Position numbers and translations under genes: made by a program
Part shown: positions 27,340 to 36,891 of the stretch, one piece after another
How positions within the stretch are numbered: the stretch's first letter is position 1
How the letters are laid out: the number at the start of each line of letters is the position of its first letter
The notes under the pieces: generated by a model
What the model saw: the letters and a program-made list of their open reading frames with translations, nothing else
What the model was told of the DNA's origin: nothing
The model's database searches: none
Origin: Rhizobium bangladeshense
GTDB taxonomy: Bacteria; Pseudomonadota; Alphaproteobacteria; Rhizobiales; Rhizobiaceae
Direction: 5' to 3'
DNA: 64,000 bases
Assembly (NCBI RefSeq): GCF_001662075.1
Contig: NZ_LYPL01000004.1
Coordinates: 124,001 to 188,000 of the forward strand

Positions 27340-28551
27340 ATGCAAGCCAGCAACATTGTAGCAACATCAGCGACCCCTCATTCTAGCACCTTCCGTTTTG
27401 GCCACCTCTGCAGCCGGTGGTATCTGCGAGCATCGCTCATATTGACTTCTTTTTTTGCTTTCGGTGTTTCATCCAGTGCCGAAGCAGCGGCTCTGCTGCC
27501 GGTAAATCCTTCGCCATATCTTGTAAGTGCGATTACGAGAAACATGTTTAAGCTGCCGGAACCCGACGATGACCTGGTCATCTTATCTGCGCACCGCGGA
27601 TCCTGGGAGATCTATCCAGAGAATTCAGCCTACGCCTTACAAGACGCCTGGAATTCGCAAATCGAGAGCGTGGAAGTGGACGTCCGCTTCACTGCCGATA
27701 AAGAAGTGGTTCTATCTCATGATTACAGGATTGAGCGTGAGTCAACTGGAAGCGGTCTTCTGTATAATCAAAACTTTTCTCAATTAACAAAGGCGGATCT
27801 AAGGGACCGGCATGGTCGCGTTTTTACGGATTCGCACGGGCGCAAGGCTAAGTTCCTGACGTTCTCTGCCGCGCTCGATCTACTCGCCCAATATGTTTCC
27901 GACGGTGGTCGTGGCTACGTGATGATTGTGGATGTAAAGGCGGCGGTCGATGATCAGGACCCGACCGATCCCATCGAGCTCATGCAACATTGCCTTGACA
28001 TTCTTGCGACCAAGGCAAATGCGCAACTCAGTAAAGCCGTCGTATTCAAAATCAAAGCGAAGGATGCGGTGGATGTCGGCACGGTCTTGAATCGGACGAC
28101 CTACGACCCCGGCCTCATTGGTGGGTTAATTATTGTCGAGAACCCTGATGACCAGAACGTGAAGGATTCCAGCTATGATCCGCACGAGGATGCAATCTAC
28201 GATCAATGGAATGTGGCGCCGTTTTCCATTCAATTTGAGATGAACCAATTCTACAAAGGCGACGGTCTTCAGCCTTATTTCGACTATACCGACCAGAAAC
28301 AGGGCTTCGCCACCTACCATGAAAGTAACTACTATCCAGAGGGCGTTGCCAATAGCGCCGGCAAATGCTGCTTCGAGCATAACACCGATCCTAAGTCGAC
28401 CGCGCAACGAGGCATCGTGCCCGATTATCGAGGTGATCCGGAGATGGCGATCGTCAATCGCACTAATCTTATCACCACCGATTTGCCCGATGTAATCGGC
28501 GATATGCTGCGCCAGATAGGGCGCCGCAACACATCCAAACTCAGCCGCTAA
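27340..28551 (+). CDS. Exported glycerophosphodiester phosphodiesterase-like protein
   Basis: A 403-residue protein if started at ATG 27340 (a TTG start at 27262 would add 26 residues). The N-terminus has a basic stretch and hydrophobic segment ending in SSAEAAA, a probable signal sequence or anchor. Catalytic GDPD features follow: LSAHRGSW near residue 83, PENSAYAL near 94, and a metal-binding E-V-D in VEVDVRF near 112, with a second histidine in VLSHDYRIE. Family enzymes cleave glycerophosphodiesters to glycerol-3-phosphate. The next gene, an unknown exported protein 32 bases downstream, is probably co-transcribed. Confidence 0.8.
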   Translation: MQASNIVATSATPHSSTFRFGHLCSRWYLRASLILTSFFAFGVSSSAEAAALLPVNPSPYLVSAITRNMFKLPEPDDDLVILSAHRGSWEIYPENSAYALQDAWNSQIESVEVDVRFTADKEVVLSHDYRIERESTGSGLLYNQNFSQLTKADLRDRHGRVFTDSHGRKAKFLTFSAALDLLAQYVSDGGRGYVMIVDVKAAVDDQDPTDPIELMQHCLDILATKANAQLSKAVVFKIKAKDAVDVGTVLNRTTYDPGLIGGLIIVENPDDQNVKDSSYDPHEDAIYDQWNVAPFSIQFEMNQFYKGDGLQPYFDYTDQKQGFATYHESNYYPEGVANSAGKCCFEHNTDPKSTAQRGIVPDYRGDPEMAIVNRTNLITTDLPDVIGDMLRQIGRRNTSKLSR

Positions 28552-28583
28552 GGCAGACCAACGCGTCCACAAAGGATTGTCTA

Positions 28584-29666
28584 ATGAATTATAGGAAAAA
28601 AATCTTTCTACTGTTTTCTGCGGTGGGTTGCCTTGCTGCTGGCGCGGGCCAATCGGCATCATGCATCGATGAAGCCACTTGTCTAAGAAGCGCATCCGAC
28701 AAAGTATCTCAGACCCTCACACCGAAGGTCGTGCCGATTTTCGGGCAATATCCAAAGGTGTACATACACGACTCGGCGACAGGAGTGGATTATCCAGTGC
28801 CTGAAAATACGAGGCAGGCATTTGACTTTTATACCAATAAGACTTCTTTCAACTTTCCACCGAACGGGTCAGTCGAGACTAGTCAACCCGCATCGATCAG
28901 ACCCGACACAGGATTCACAGTCCTTTTAGTGGAAAAGACCCGAGATAATACCGTTCCGAATGGCGGTAGCGCGCTGTCGCTACTTAGTTCCACTTCCAAC
29001 GGCGCCCACCTATCGTTCGCGCTAGGCGCCACGCCTAACGCGAACGGCCAAAAGTGGTCTTTTGCGAAAAGCCTGCTTCAAAGTGGAAAGGCGGATACTG
29101 CGTGGTGGCAAAAGCCGTGGGATATGAACGTCGTGGGGCCAACAGGCGCATTCTCCGGCACAGAGTGGATTTACTACACCTTCACTCCAGACGGCAAACT
29201 TCGCATCGACCGTTTCGCGCCATATTCCTATCTTTTGGTGCTTACAGCTTACCGATGGGATGAGGCAGTGCTCGACAGCGGGTTTCCGCATTCTGCCTAC
29301 AGCTCTGGTACGCCAACCGGCCGCCCGAAATCCGTCACTTTCGACTCGGTTGGCCCATGGGTTATTGGCGCGGCCGCAGTGCCCGGGCAGAGCTCGCCCA
29401 TGATCGAGCCAATAGAGGCACTGCCGGGCTTTGAGGGGGCGACGGTCTTTTCGACGCCGTTGTCCATGAAAGAAGTTGTAGCGTATCAGAATTCTCTGAA
29501 GTCGAGCGATTTTCTCGGTGTCAACATGCTGCCATGCAACAGCGGTCAGTACCTTTCCAGGGAAATCAGGACCCCCTGTGGTACGGGTAGTCCTGGCAAT
29601 CCTCCGTCGAATGTTAATTCGGTGGCTCGAGATGGGATCAGCACCAATGTCGAACGCCAAAACTAG
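28584..29666 (+). CDS. Unrecognised exported protein
   Basis: A 360-residue protein I do not recognise. A clear signal peptide (MNYRKKIFLLFSAVGCLAAG, cleavage near AGQSA) is followed by a Cys-containing mature start (SCIDEATCL). The body is rich in aromatic, Gly, Ser, Pro and Thr residues, with segments such as TEWIYYTFTPDGKLRIDRF that look like beta strands, and a late pair of cysteines (LPCNSGQ, TPCGTGS) that could form a disulfide. A jelly-roll or lectin-like beta fold is possible but not established. AAGGA lies eight bases before the ATG. It follows the GDPD-like gene and is probably co-expressed with it. Confidence 0.75.
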   Translation: MNYRKKIFLLFSAVGCLAAGAGQSASCIDEATCLRSASDKVSQTLTPKVVPIFGQYPKVYIHDSATGVDYPVPENTRQAFDFYTNKTSFNFPPNGSVETSQPASIRPDTGFTVLLVEKTRDNTVPNGGSALSLLSSTSNGAHLSFALGATPNANGQKWSFAKSLLQSGKADTAWWQKPWDMNVVGPTGAFSGTEWIYYTFTPDGKLRIDRFAPYSYLLVLTAYRWDEAVLDSGFPHSAYSSGTPTGRPKSVTFDSVGPWVIGAAAVPGQSSPMIEPIEALPGFEGATVFSTPLSMKEVVAYQNSLKSSDFLGVNMLPCNSGQYLSREIRTPCGTGSPGNPPSNVNSVARDGISTNVERQN

Positions 29667-29887
29667 GCACGTTGGACGGCCCTCATTTGTCAGACGGCGA
29701 TTAGTGGTCCGTTTTCCTTTCCCCGTTTCTCGCCGACGGTAGGTGCATGCTTCAATTACAAAGGCGAGGATTGTGGTTTCAGACACTGGAACGAGTATGC
29801 CGGTGACGTGCCCCCCGGTAGCGGCCGGGACCAGTTCTTATCCGATCGCTAACAGGCCAGCGTGCGCGTTGCAGGTTCGGTAACAGC

Positions 29888-31213
29888 CTATCGCGCGTAA
29901 GCGTCGCCCAGAACCAGCTTCGCATATTCGTGCATCCTCTGTATCGGGGAGGGTATATCTCCAGTGGAAGCCACATGATCGGAAAGTTTCTCTATACGCA
30001 TAAGTAGCTTTCCGGCTTGCATGTAATGATGCCTGAATACCGGGACAGGGTATACTGCCGAAATATAGGTTTGCTGCGCCCCATCGAGATAGCCTTTCGA
30101 CAGCTTGATGTCCAGCATCAAACTCAACATCATGTGCGGCGCCGTGAACCATCCAAATGTCGTACTGCCAAGAGAATAGGCAATCACGGCAATTCTCTTT
30201 GGATCGCGTTTGGTAGGGTAAAACTCGACAGGTTGGATTACATGTGGGTGATGACCTAAGAGGAGATCTACTCCAGCCTCGACCAGTTCATGCGCAGCAT
30301 CTATCTGACTTTTCCGAGGGAAAAACTCAAACTCCCAACCCCAGTGGAGCGAGCCGACGATGAAATCGCAGCCTTGCGCTTTGCAGTCCGCTATCTGACG
30401 TTTCAATAGCTCTAGTTCGGGTGCAACATATTTCGAGCAGAGTTTGGCGACGTGAATGCGATGCGTCTCATGAGCCGGCAGCTTGAATCTTCGGATGCCG
30501 AAAGTTGCAGAAACGAATCCAATTTTGATACCCTTACTCGTCAGAATGCTTCCACGGCCATATTCGTCGACGTCTCGCGGCGTACCAACATTCATGATTT
30601 CGTATTGCTCGAGCAGCTTCTGCGTCGTTTCCAAACCCGCGAGATCGAGGTCGAAGGTGTGATTGTTTGCGGTGTTGAGAACGGTGAAATGTTTGCCGTT
30701 ATGCTGAGTCAACGTCGAATACTGTTCCGCTGAACAGCACATCGTGAATGAGCGTCCGTCACCCAGGACTTTCTTGACTTTATCATCTTGTGCAACGACG
30801 GACTCGTAATTTGCAAACGAGAGATCTTTTTGGAAAAGAACGTCGGCTACATTCGAGAAGAGCACATCTTTCGATCGTTCAAGGCCCTCGGCTTGAATCA
30901 GATCGCCCGCAACTCCCATTGAAAGGGAGCACTCCACCTTGAAGTTGGGAGACAGCGTCAAGGCATTATTGTCACGGCGCTTTAAGAGGTCACGTGCACC
31001 GGCCTCTGGTTTGGTGATCGGTCGCGCGCTCTTATAAAACCAGTAAACCTCGTCACGAAAACCAAATTCAGCACCATCGGTAGCAGCGCCTTCAAGCGGC
31101 GCGTCCCAATAATCGACAAGCAACGCCCCGCGTGCGGCAAGTTCTATCCAGCGAGCGTCCGGCCTATAAAATTTGTAGGGGGTTTCAGGAAGCTTCGGGG
31201 CTGTCAAACTCAT
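29888..31213 (-). CDS. CapA-family (poly-gamma-glutamate capsule-type) metallophosphatase-fold protein
   Basis: A 441-residue CapA/PgsA-like protein. The family signatures are GVAGDLIQ near residue 118, NTANNHTFDLDL near 200, GSLHWGWEFEF near 303 and LLLGHHPHVIQPVE near 337, which supply the histidine and aspartate metal ligands of the calcineurin-like fold. The start is ATG 31213, with GGAG six bases upstream. It lacks the N-terminal membrane anchor seen in capsule CapA, so it may be cytosolic. The broken MFS exporter gene lies upstream on the same strand; together they suggest handling or export of a polymer or peptide-like product. Confidence 0.82.
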   Translation of the reverse strand: MSLTAPKLPETPYKFYRPDARWIELAARGALLVDYWDAPLEGAATDGAEFGFRDEVYWFYKSARPITKPEAGARDLLKRRDNNALTLSPNFKVECSLSMGVAGDLIQAEGLERSKDVLFSNVADVLFQKDLSFANYESVVAQDDKVKKVLGDGRSFTMCCSAEQYSTLTQHNGKHFTVLNTANNHTFDLDLAGLETTQKLLEQYEIMNVGTPRDVDEYGRGSILTSKGIKIGFVSATFGIRRFKLPAHETHRIHVAKLCSKYVAPELELLKRQIADCKAQGCDFIVGSLHWGWEFEFFPRKSQIDAAHELVEAGVDLLLGHHPHVIQPVEFYPTKRDPKRIAVIAYSLGSTTFGWFTAPHMMLSLMLDIKLSKGYLDGAQQTYISAVYPVPVFRHHYMQAGKLLMRIEKLSDHVASTGDIPSPIQRMHEYAKLVLGDAYAR

Positions 31214-32421
31214 CTTTAGTCTCCAATCATATCGCGGTCTAACGAGCTGGCTCTTCTGTAAGTCTGACAGCTCAATAGGAGTCGGCGATTGGGCCTCGCG
31301 CCGACGGCGCTTGAATGCAACAACCACACCGCTACAAAGGTGTCTAAATATTTATCAGCAAAAGCCTTTATTTTTTCCGATTTTCGGGAATCCCTTCGGC
31401 TAACCGAGTTGGAATAGCGGTTTGTCCCTGGTTTATTTACGGGTCGCCTGAGGCCGGCACCGCCTGTAAGCAGGCAAAGATGAGTGCAACGGATAATGTG
31501 GCAAGCGCGCATGCCAAAAGCAGTAATAGGGGAAGAGAATTGGCTGCTAGCATTCCTGCAACGGCGGTCGCGGCGCCGTACCCAAGCCAAGAACTTAGCT
31601 GCAGCCAGCTATATGTCCTTGTGAGCTGGGATGAAGACGTAAGGCGCGCGACTTCCGTAGCAAGAACCGAGAGCATGGGGGCAACGCCAACGCCACTAGC
31701 AATAACGGCGACGACAAACCACGATGATTTTGACGCCGCCAATGAGGCCATAGCAATACAAGCGACGGCAGGGATAGGGAGTAGCACTAGACGAACTTGA
31801 TCCCGACTTTTTAACTGACTCAGACAAAGCCCTCCCAAAAACGAAGTAGTTGCCCACGCAGATAAGATCAGCGCTACCGTAGTTCGTTCGCCAAACCTAG
31901 TTACAGTAGCCACCTCGATAAGTGCCTGCATTCCGTAAGCAGCGGCACCCGAAGTTATCAATGCGATTACTTTCCAGTCTGTTATATAGCGACTTTGGTC
32001 TACCGGCATTTCTTCTTTGCCACTGAAACTGCCTTCGGCTCCCTTGCCGGTTTGAGAAAAGATCAGAGAAGCTAGGGCGAACAGTCCTGCACAACAGACT
32101 AGTGGCCCCAACCTGCCAGCAAGGCTTGCTATGGCAATGACTAAGGTACCGATAACGACAGCTGAACTGCCTAATGCTGCCTCCAAGTCGAAAGCAGCTG
32201 CCATGCGGCTCCCGTCAAGCACCCGCGCAAGAAGGGCCCGCGTTGGGGCGGTGATAGGCGGGACCGTAGCACCAGCCAAAACAGAGGCGGCAACGGCAGC
32301 GTTGCGCCATTCACAACTCCAATGGCCACGTGACAGGAAAAGGTCACTAACCCCAGCCCTAACATTATCGATCGAAGTCCTGTTTTCGTCGCGACCCAAA
32401 TCCATAGTGGTTGGCTAAAAG

Positions 32422-32425
32422 CGCC
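32422..32425. repeat. Left target-site duplication CGCC
   Basis: These four bases repeat exactly at 33699-33702 on the other side of the IS3-family element. Keeping one copy restores the MFS frame across the junction, which confirms both the element boundaries and the insertion. Confidence 0.85.
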
Positions 32426-32490
32426 TGACCTTGCCCCGTTGAAATAATCCATTTTGAAGTAAGCTCTGGCCCATTTGAGAGGACCAGAGG

Positions 32491-32757
32491 ATGAAGCGCA
32501 ATCGTTTCACAGACGAACAGATCATCGGCATATTGAAGGAGCACGAGGCAGGCACGCCGGTCTCGGAGCTTTGCCGCAAGCATGGCGTTAGCGATGCCAG
32601 CATCTATAAATGGAAGGCCAAGTTCGGCGGCATGGAGGTGTCCGAGGCCAAGCGGCTGAAGACGCTTGAGGACGAGAACACGAAGCTGAAGCGGCTTCTG
32701 GCGGATGCGATGCTCGACAATGCTGCCTTGAAAGACCTTTTGGGAAAGAAGTGGTGA
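32491..32757 (+). CDS. IS3-family transposase OrfA
   Basis: An 88-residue HTH protein that begins [20 protein letters not shown] and has a helix-turn-helix in [19 protein letters not shown], followed by a leucine-zipper segment ([17 protein letters not shown]). It binds the IS ends. Its stop overlaps the orfB start region (32751-32757), and an AAAG run (GGGAAAGAAG, 32742-32751) may allow the programmed frameshift that makes the OrfAB transposase in this family. Confidence 0.93.
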   Translation: MKRNRFTDEQIIGILKEHEAGTPVSELCRKHGVSDASIYKWKAKFGGMEVSEAKRLKTLEDENTKLKRLLADAMLDNAALKDLLGKKW

Positions 32758-33680
32758 CGCCCGCGGCCAAGCGGAAAGCTGTTGCGCATCTGATGAGCCA
32801 TCATGGGATGAGCGAACGGCGGGCGTGTAAAGCCATTGGTTTTTGCCGAATGACGGTCCGTTACGAGACCAGGCGCGACGATGATCATGAGCTTCGCGAG
32901 CGAATGAAGGCGTTGGCGCATGAACGTCGCCGCTTCGGATATCGACGCATTCATGTGCTGCTCCGGCGGGAGGGTCACCTCGTGAACCACAAGAGGCTCT
33001 TCCGGCTCTATCGGGAGGAGAAACTGACGGTGCGCAAGCGCGGCGGTCGCAAGCGAGCGATAGGCACGCGAGCGCCGATGCTGGTGCCGATGGTGGCCAA
33101 TGATCGCTGGTCGCTAGACTTCGTGTCGGATCAGTTCACCGATGGGCGCAGGTTGCGGATTCTGACCGTCGTCGATGATTGCACGAGGGAGTGCCTGGCG
33201 CTCGTCGCCGATACATCGCTTTCCGGTCTTCGCGTCGCACGGGAGCTTGACCGGATTATCGAGGTGCGCGGCAAGCCGAGGATGATCGTCAGCGACAACG
33301 GCAGCGAGTTCACCAGCAACGCGATCCTGCAATGGGCGGACCGGACCAAGGTTGACTGGCATTACATCGCGCCTGGAAAACCGATCCAGAACGCTTTTAT
33401 CGAAAGCTTCAACGGGCGGCTGCGAGACGAGTTCTTGAATGAAACTCTGTTCTCGTCGCTTGCTCATGCCCGGTCTGCGCTTTCAAACTGGCGTAGCGAT
33501 TATAACGATCAACGCCCGCATTCAGGCCTTGGCTGGCTGACACCGGCCGAATTCGCTCAGACACTCAACCCGCGACGTGATGCGGTGCTGCGCAGCCGAA
33601 ATGGCTCCGCACCGCAACCCGCCGCTACCGAACCAACAACAGCAACCAAAAACCGCTGGAGCGAACTCAAAACTGGATAA
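32751..33680 (+). CDS. IS3-family transposase OrfB (DDE integrase domain)
   Basis: A 309-residue catalytic subunit starting at GTG 32751. The rve-type DDE core shows SLDFVSD (first Asp), [11 protein letters not shown] (second Asp) and [14 protein letters not shown] (Glu), then the C-terminal [15 protein letters not shown] block. All three catalytic residues are present and no frameshift is seen, so the element could be active. Confidence 0.93.
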   Translation: MVTPAAKRKAVAHLMSHHGMSERRACKAIGFCRMTVRYETRRDDDHELRERMKALAHERRRFGYRRIHVLLRREGHLVNHKRLFRLYREEKLTVRKRGGRKRAIGTRAPMLVPMVANDRWSLDFVSDQFTDGRRLRILTVVDDCTRECLALVADTSLSGLRVARELDRIIEVRGKPRMIVSDNGSEFTSNAILQWADRTKVDWHYIAPGKPIQNAFIESFNGRLRDEFLNETLFSSLAHARSALSNWRSDYNDQRPHSGLGWLTPAEFAQTLNPRRDAVLRSRNGSAPQPAATEPTTATKNRWSELKTG

Positions 33681-33903
33681 AACTTGGGGGCAAGGTCACG
33701 CCCATTAAGGTCCAGCCCGTTAGCGCAATTGATGCAGATGCCATCGAAGGTCTCTCGGAGAGCGTGAGGAGGATCGCTAGGGGCGCCATTGCCGCGGCGA
33801 TACGATAGAGAAACGTTATGCCGAGGATACCCAGCGCACTTGAAGGAAGTCTACTCATGCTAGTGACATTCACGTGGGTCAAAACTCGGACTAACTTTCC
33901 CAA

Positions 33904-34603
33904 AAAGAGGTGACTGTCTCCGAACTAAGGAAGATTGATTGCTCCTGCCATTGATCTCGCCCGGCGATTGTCGCGCCAGTGTGTCCAGCCTTGCGCGAAC
34001 GTTCGGAACCGAGATCGTCGGCGTCGCATTGCTAGAACGTGCGGTTTGGAACTACCCGCATACGGTATTCTTCGATACTGTCAGACTAGGTAGGGTCGCA
34101 TTTCAAGGTGGAGGTGGGCGGCATGATCAAGGTGTGGCGCTTGACGAGACCCGCTAAAAGGGGATCAGCCAAGCGACCTACTCTAACTGATGCCGCCCGA
34201 GAAGAGGCGAAGCGTGAGAAACAAGTACGCGCCCGTTTCCCCGCGAAACTCGCTGACGTGACCGATTTGAAAATCCTCGCCAGTTGAGTTGACGGGCAAA
34301 CTCGGCCTCGCTCATGAGCAGCGCCCTCGCAACCGAACTTGATCACCAATTCACCGCGGGTTCTAGGACGACGATTCTCCGGGCCGCGCACTCTCTTGTT
34401 CTGAAACAAAGCTTCGCATCACCTCGAATCCGCAGCAAGACTAAATTTTTCCCTTTCTCAAAAAACGGAAAGATAGACACTCAATATTGATAATTCGGTA
34501 GACTTTGCATGTGCGCTGTGACTTCCTCAAGAGACGCCTTTGAAGTTTGCTCAAAGCGAGAACTACAAAACTGGGCTCATCAAATAACCACAGGGGAACT
34601 CAC
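33904..34603. other. Intergenic region upstream of the amino-acid transporter
   Basis: About 700 bases lie between the MFS gene start and the aap-like operon. Apart from one weak 54-codon frame (34123-34287) I see no gene. Near the operon, 34442-34475 has an imperfect TTTTTCC/GGAAA repeat that resembles the CGGAAA half-sites of the IclR-type palindrome found at 43781, so the same regulator could act here. Confidence 0.45.
34123..34287 (+). CDS. Possible small basic protein
   Basis: A 54-codon frame with ATG 34123 and a GGAGG about 8 bases upstream. The predicted peptide begins MIKVWRLTRPAKRGSAKR, has an Ala/Glu/Lys/Arg-rich helix (AAREEAKREKQVRARF) and ends LADVTDLKILAS. I do not recognise it. 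The ribosome-binding site and helix-like composition are the only support; it may equally be chance or a remnant. Confidence 0.3.
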   Translation: MIKVWRLTRPAKRGSAKRPTLTDAAREEAKREKQVRARFPAKLADVTDLKILAS

Positions 34604-35641
34604 ATGCGCCTAACATCATCAATCGCATACCTCACTGCCGCATTCGCTCTTACAGGTGCAGCAGCCACTTCGGCGCAAGCTTCTGTGCTCGAGAATGTTA
34701 AGCAGCGTGGCGTGCTCAATTGTGGAACCGACAATACCACGCCAGGTTTCGGCTACCTTAACCCGAAAACTTCGAAGATGGAGGGGGTTGATGTAGACCT
34801 TTGCCGCGCCGCTGCGGCCGCCGTTCTGGGTGATCCCGACAAAGTCAACTTCGTTGTTGTGACGGATAAAAGTCGTTTCAACGCCGTACAGACAGGTCAG
34901 GTTGATATCGTTTATGCACATACTTCTCTGTTTGCGTCCCGAGCAGCGGCGCTTGCAGTCGATTTCCTTCCCCCGTACTTCTTCGACGGAGGCGGAGTCA
35001 TGGTCACTGCCGCGTCCGGTGTGAAGTCGATCAACGATCTTTCTGGCGCAGCAATCTGCACTACTCAAGGATCCGGCAGCGAGGCGACGATTGCCCAAGA
35101 GGTCAAAGCCCGTAACATCACGAACACGAAAATCCTGACCTTTGACACAAGCGAAAAGCTGTTCTCTGCACTCACCAGTGGCCGGTGCAACGCCATGTAC
35201 ACAGACAAATCGGCTCTTGCAGCTTGGCGGGGAAACTCCCCGAAGTCATCTGACTACGTCATATTGCCGGAGACGCTCGGAGTAGCTCCATTTGCCGGAA
35301 TTGTCGTTCAGAACGATCCTGAATGGCGAAAACTGATGAGCTGGACGCTCTACGCTTTGCTTCAAGCCGATGACTGGGGCATTACGAGCACGAACCTGGC
35401 CGAGATGCAGAAGTCTGCGGATCCGTCGATTCAGAAGTTTCTTGGCGTGAATGGCGGATTTGGTGCCGATTTCCACGTCTCGGATAGCTTTATTTCCGAC
35501 ATAATCAAGGCGGTCGGCAATTATGGCGAAATCTATGACCGGTCGCTTGGGCCGAAGACACCGCTCTTCCTAGAGCGCGACAAGACTCCTAACGCTCTCC
35601 CGAAAAACGGTGGCATCTTGTACTCGATCCTGTGGCTTTGA
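34604..35641 (+). CDS. aapJ: General L-amino-acid ABC transporter binding protein (AapJ-like)
   Basis: A 345-residue family-3 binding protein. The start is ATG 34604 after AGGGGAA, giving a signal peptide MRLTSSIAYLTAAFALTG cut near SAQA. The mature protein starts SVLENVKQRGVLNCGTDN with the ligand-site motifs GFGYLNPKTSKMEGVDVDLC and DLSGAAICTTQGSG, as in AapJ/BztA-type broad-range amino-acid binding proteins. It opens a four-gene AapJQMP-like operon. A narrower ligand, such as asparagine, an amide or a short peptide, is possible given the amidase and peptidase genes downstream. Confidence 0.9.
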   Translation: MRLTSSIAYLTAAFALTGAAATSAQASVLENVKQRGVLNCGTDNTTPGFGYLNPKTSKMEGVDVDLCRAAAAAVLGDPDKVNFVVVTDKSRFNAVQTGQVDIVYAHTSLFASRAAALAVDFLPPYFFDGGGVMVTAASGVKSINDLSGAAICTTQGSGSEATIAQEVKARNITNTKILTFDTSEKLFSALTSGRCNAMYTDKSALAAWRGNSPKSSDYVILPETLGVAPFAGIVVQNDPEWRKLMSWTLYALLQADDWGITSTNLAEMQKSADPSIQKFLGVNGGFGADFHVSDSFISDIIKAVGNYGEIYDRSLGPKTPLFLERDKTPNALPKNGGILYSILWL

Positions 35642-35685
35642 CGCCGCACCGACCATGCCAGGACGTTTTTGCTTAGGGCCGTGAT

Positions 35686-36891
35686 ATGATGAATAACCTT
35701 ACGCAGGTACGGCTCGAGCCGGCTACGCCGCTGTCAGCAGGACGGCGGCGTAGCGCCCGGATCCGCCACAAGATGATCCACGGCAGCATCGTCATCGCTG
35801 CAATTGCCCTCGTTGCTGCCGTTGGCGTAGCAATCCAGCAAAGTTTGATGGCTCGGGGCATTTCCTTCAGCTTTGATTATCTTTCGCGACCGTCGCAGTT
35901 CAATATGAGCGAAGGTTTTGCAACTGCCTGGCAAGGCTGGTGGCCGGTATTTGCCGAGGTCACGTCGGCGTCCACAAACCTGCAGATGCTCACGGCAGGA
36001 TTGTTCAATACGATAAAGGTAGCGATCCTTGCGGTCATATTCTCCACCCTGGTCGGCGTGGTTTTCGGTGTCGCTCGACTATCGACGAACTGGTTAATAC
36101 GCCAGTGCGCTTTCATCGTCGTAGAGTTTGTTCGCAATACCCCGCTGCTCATACAGGTGGTCTTCTGGTACTTTGCATTCTTTCTTCAGCTTACGCCTGT
36201 AACAGATGCGGCGAATGTTGAATCGTGGTTTGTCTTTGGGCAATCCGGCCTGTTTTTGCCTTTACCTCAGATTTCTAGCGGCTTTGGCGGCCTCGCTCTG
36301 GTCGTCGCGGCGATAGCTTTCTTGTTGGCGGCCTGCTCTTCGCGGCTCTCTTCCACCCTTCGGTGGTCGATGCTCGCCGCAGGTATTTTGGCAGCTACCG
36401 CGAGCTATGCCGCAGGGTTTCGCATCGAACTGGCTTTGCCGATTGTTGGACGTTTCGGTGCTACTGGGGGAATTCAGTTATCAGCTGAGATGTCTGCGAT
36501 CCTCACGGCCATAATTGTCAATAGTACAGCCTATATCGCGGAGATCGTTCGCGGCGCTATTGAAGGGCTGCCGAAAGGTCAGTGGGAAGCCGCCGCCTCT
36601 GTCGGGTTATCCCGTCGAGACACGATACGAGACGTAATCCTTCCCCAAGTCTTTCGAATTATTTTACCGTCCCTCGCAAACCGCTACATCAGCTTGACTA
36701 AAGATACTTCACTCGGGATTGCGATCGGATTCCCTGACCTGTTCAACGTCAGCGGCACGGTCGCAAACCAGTCGGGACACAGTCTCGAGACAGTAGTGAT
36801 TGTTATGGCCGTTTATCTGCTGCTCAGTTGGATAATCAGCGCCCTCATCAGCTATGCGAACGCACGCGCTACTTTGGAGGGTTCACGGTGA
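35686..36891 (+). CDS. aapQ: Amino-acid ABC transporter permease (AapQ-like)
   Basis: A 401-residue His/Glu/Gln-type permease. The first membrane segment is near residues 30-50; after a large periplasmic loop, a run of helices leads to the EAA-type loop AIEGLPKGQWEAAASVGLSR (near residue 290) followed by ILPQVFRIILPSL. The length and inserted loop fit AapQ. The stop codon shares one base with the next start (TGATG), indicating translational coupling. Confidence 0.9.
   Translation: MMNNLTQVRLEPATPLSAGRRRSARIRHKMIHGSIVIAAIALVAAVGVAIQQSLMARGISFSFDYLSRPSQFNMSEGFATAWQGWWPVFAEVTSASTNLQMLTAGLFNTIKVAILAVIFSTLVGVVFGVARLSTNWLIRQCAFIVVEFVRNTPLLIQVVFWYFAFFLQLTPVTDAANVESWFVFGQSGLFLPLPQISSGFGGLALVVAAIAFLLAACSSRLSSTLRWSMLAAGILAATASYAAGFRIELALPIVGRFGATGGIQLSAEMSAILTAIIVNSTAYIAEIVRGAIEGLPKGQWEAAASVGLSRRDTIRDVILPQVFRIILPSLANRYISLTKDTSLGIAIGFPDLFNVSGTVANQSGHSLETVVIVMAVYLLLSWIISALISYANARATLEGSR

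Larger units (their letters stand above)
32426..33698 (+). mobile_element. IS3-family element of the IS407 group, intact
   Basis: The element is 1273 bases. Its ends are imperfect inverted repeats that begin TGACCTTGCCCC on the left (32426) and, read on the other strand, TGACCTTGCCCC on the right (33698). A 4-base target duplication CGCC flanks it (32422-32425 and 33699-33702), the size expected for the IS407 group. Both orfA and orfB are open. It sits inside the MFS gene on the opposite strand. Confidence 0.93.
31437..33858 (-). pseudogene. MFS transporter gene, split by an insertion sequence and frameshifted
   Basis: The N-terminus (MSRLPSSALGILGITFLYR, from ATG 33858) reads to position 33699, where the IS lies; the gene resumes at 32425. 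Deleting the IS and one copy of the CGCC repeat joins the halves in frame (...GWTLMGAFSQPLW...), continuing through hydrophobic helices. A second lesion lies near 32296-32320: the frame must shift (one base missing) to continue into AAVAASVLAGATVPP and the rest of a roughly 380-residue, twelve-helix MFS protein ending at 31437. The large central loop and paired six-helix halves are MFS-like; no substrate can be assigned. It was probably co-transcribed with the CapA-like gene. Confidence 0.85.

Noticed and set aside
32171..32452. A separate small membrane gene on the minus strand
   Set aside because: It is the shifted middle section of the broken MFS gene, partly running into the IS left end.
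33667..33857. A separate small gene beside the IS right end
   Set aside because: It is the N-terminal part of the MFS gene; its last residues read into the IS terminal repeat.
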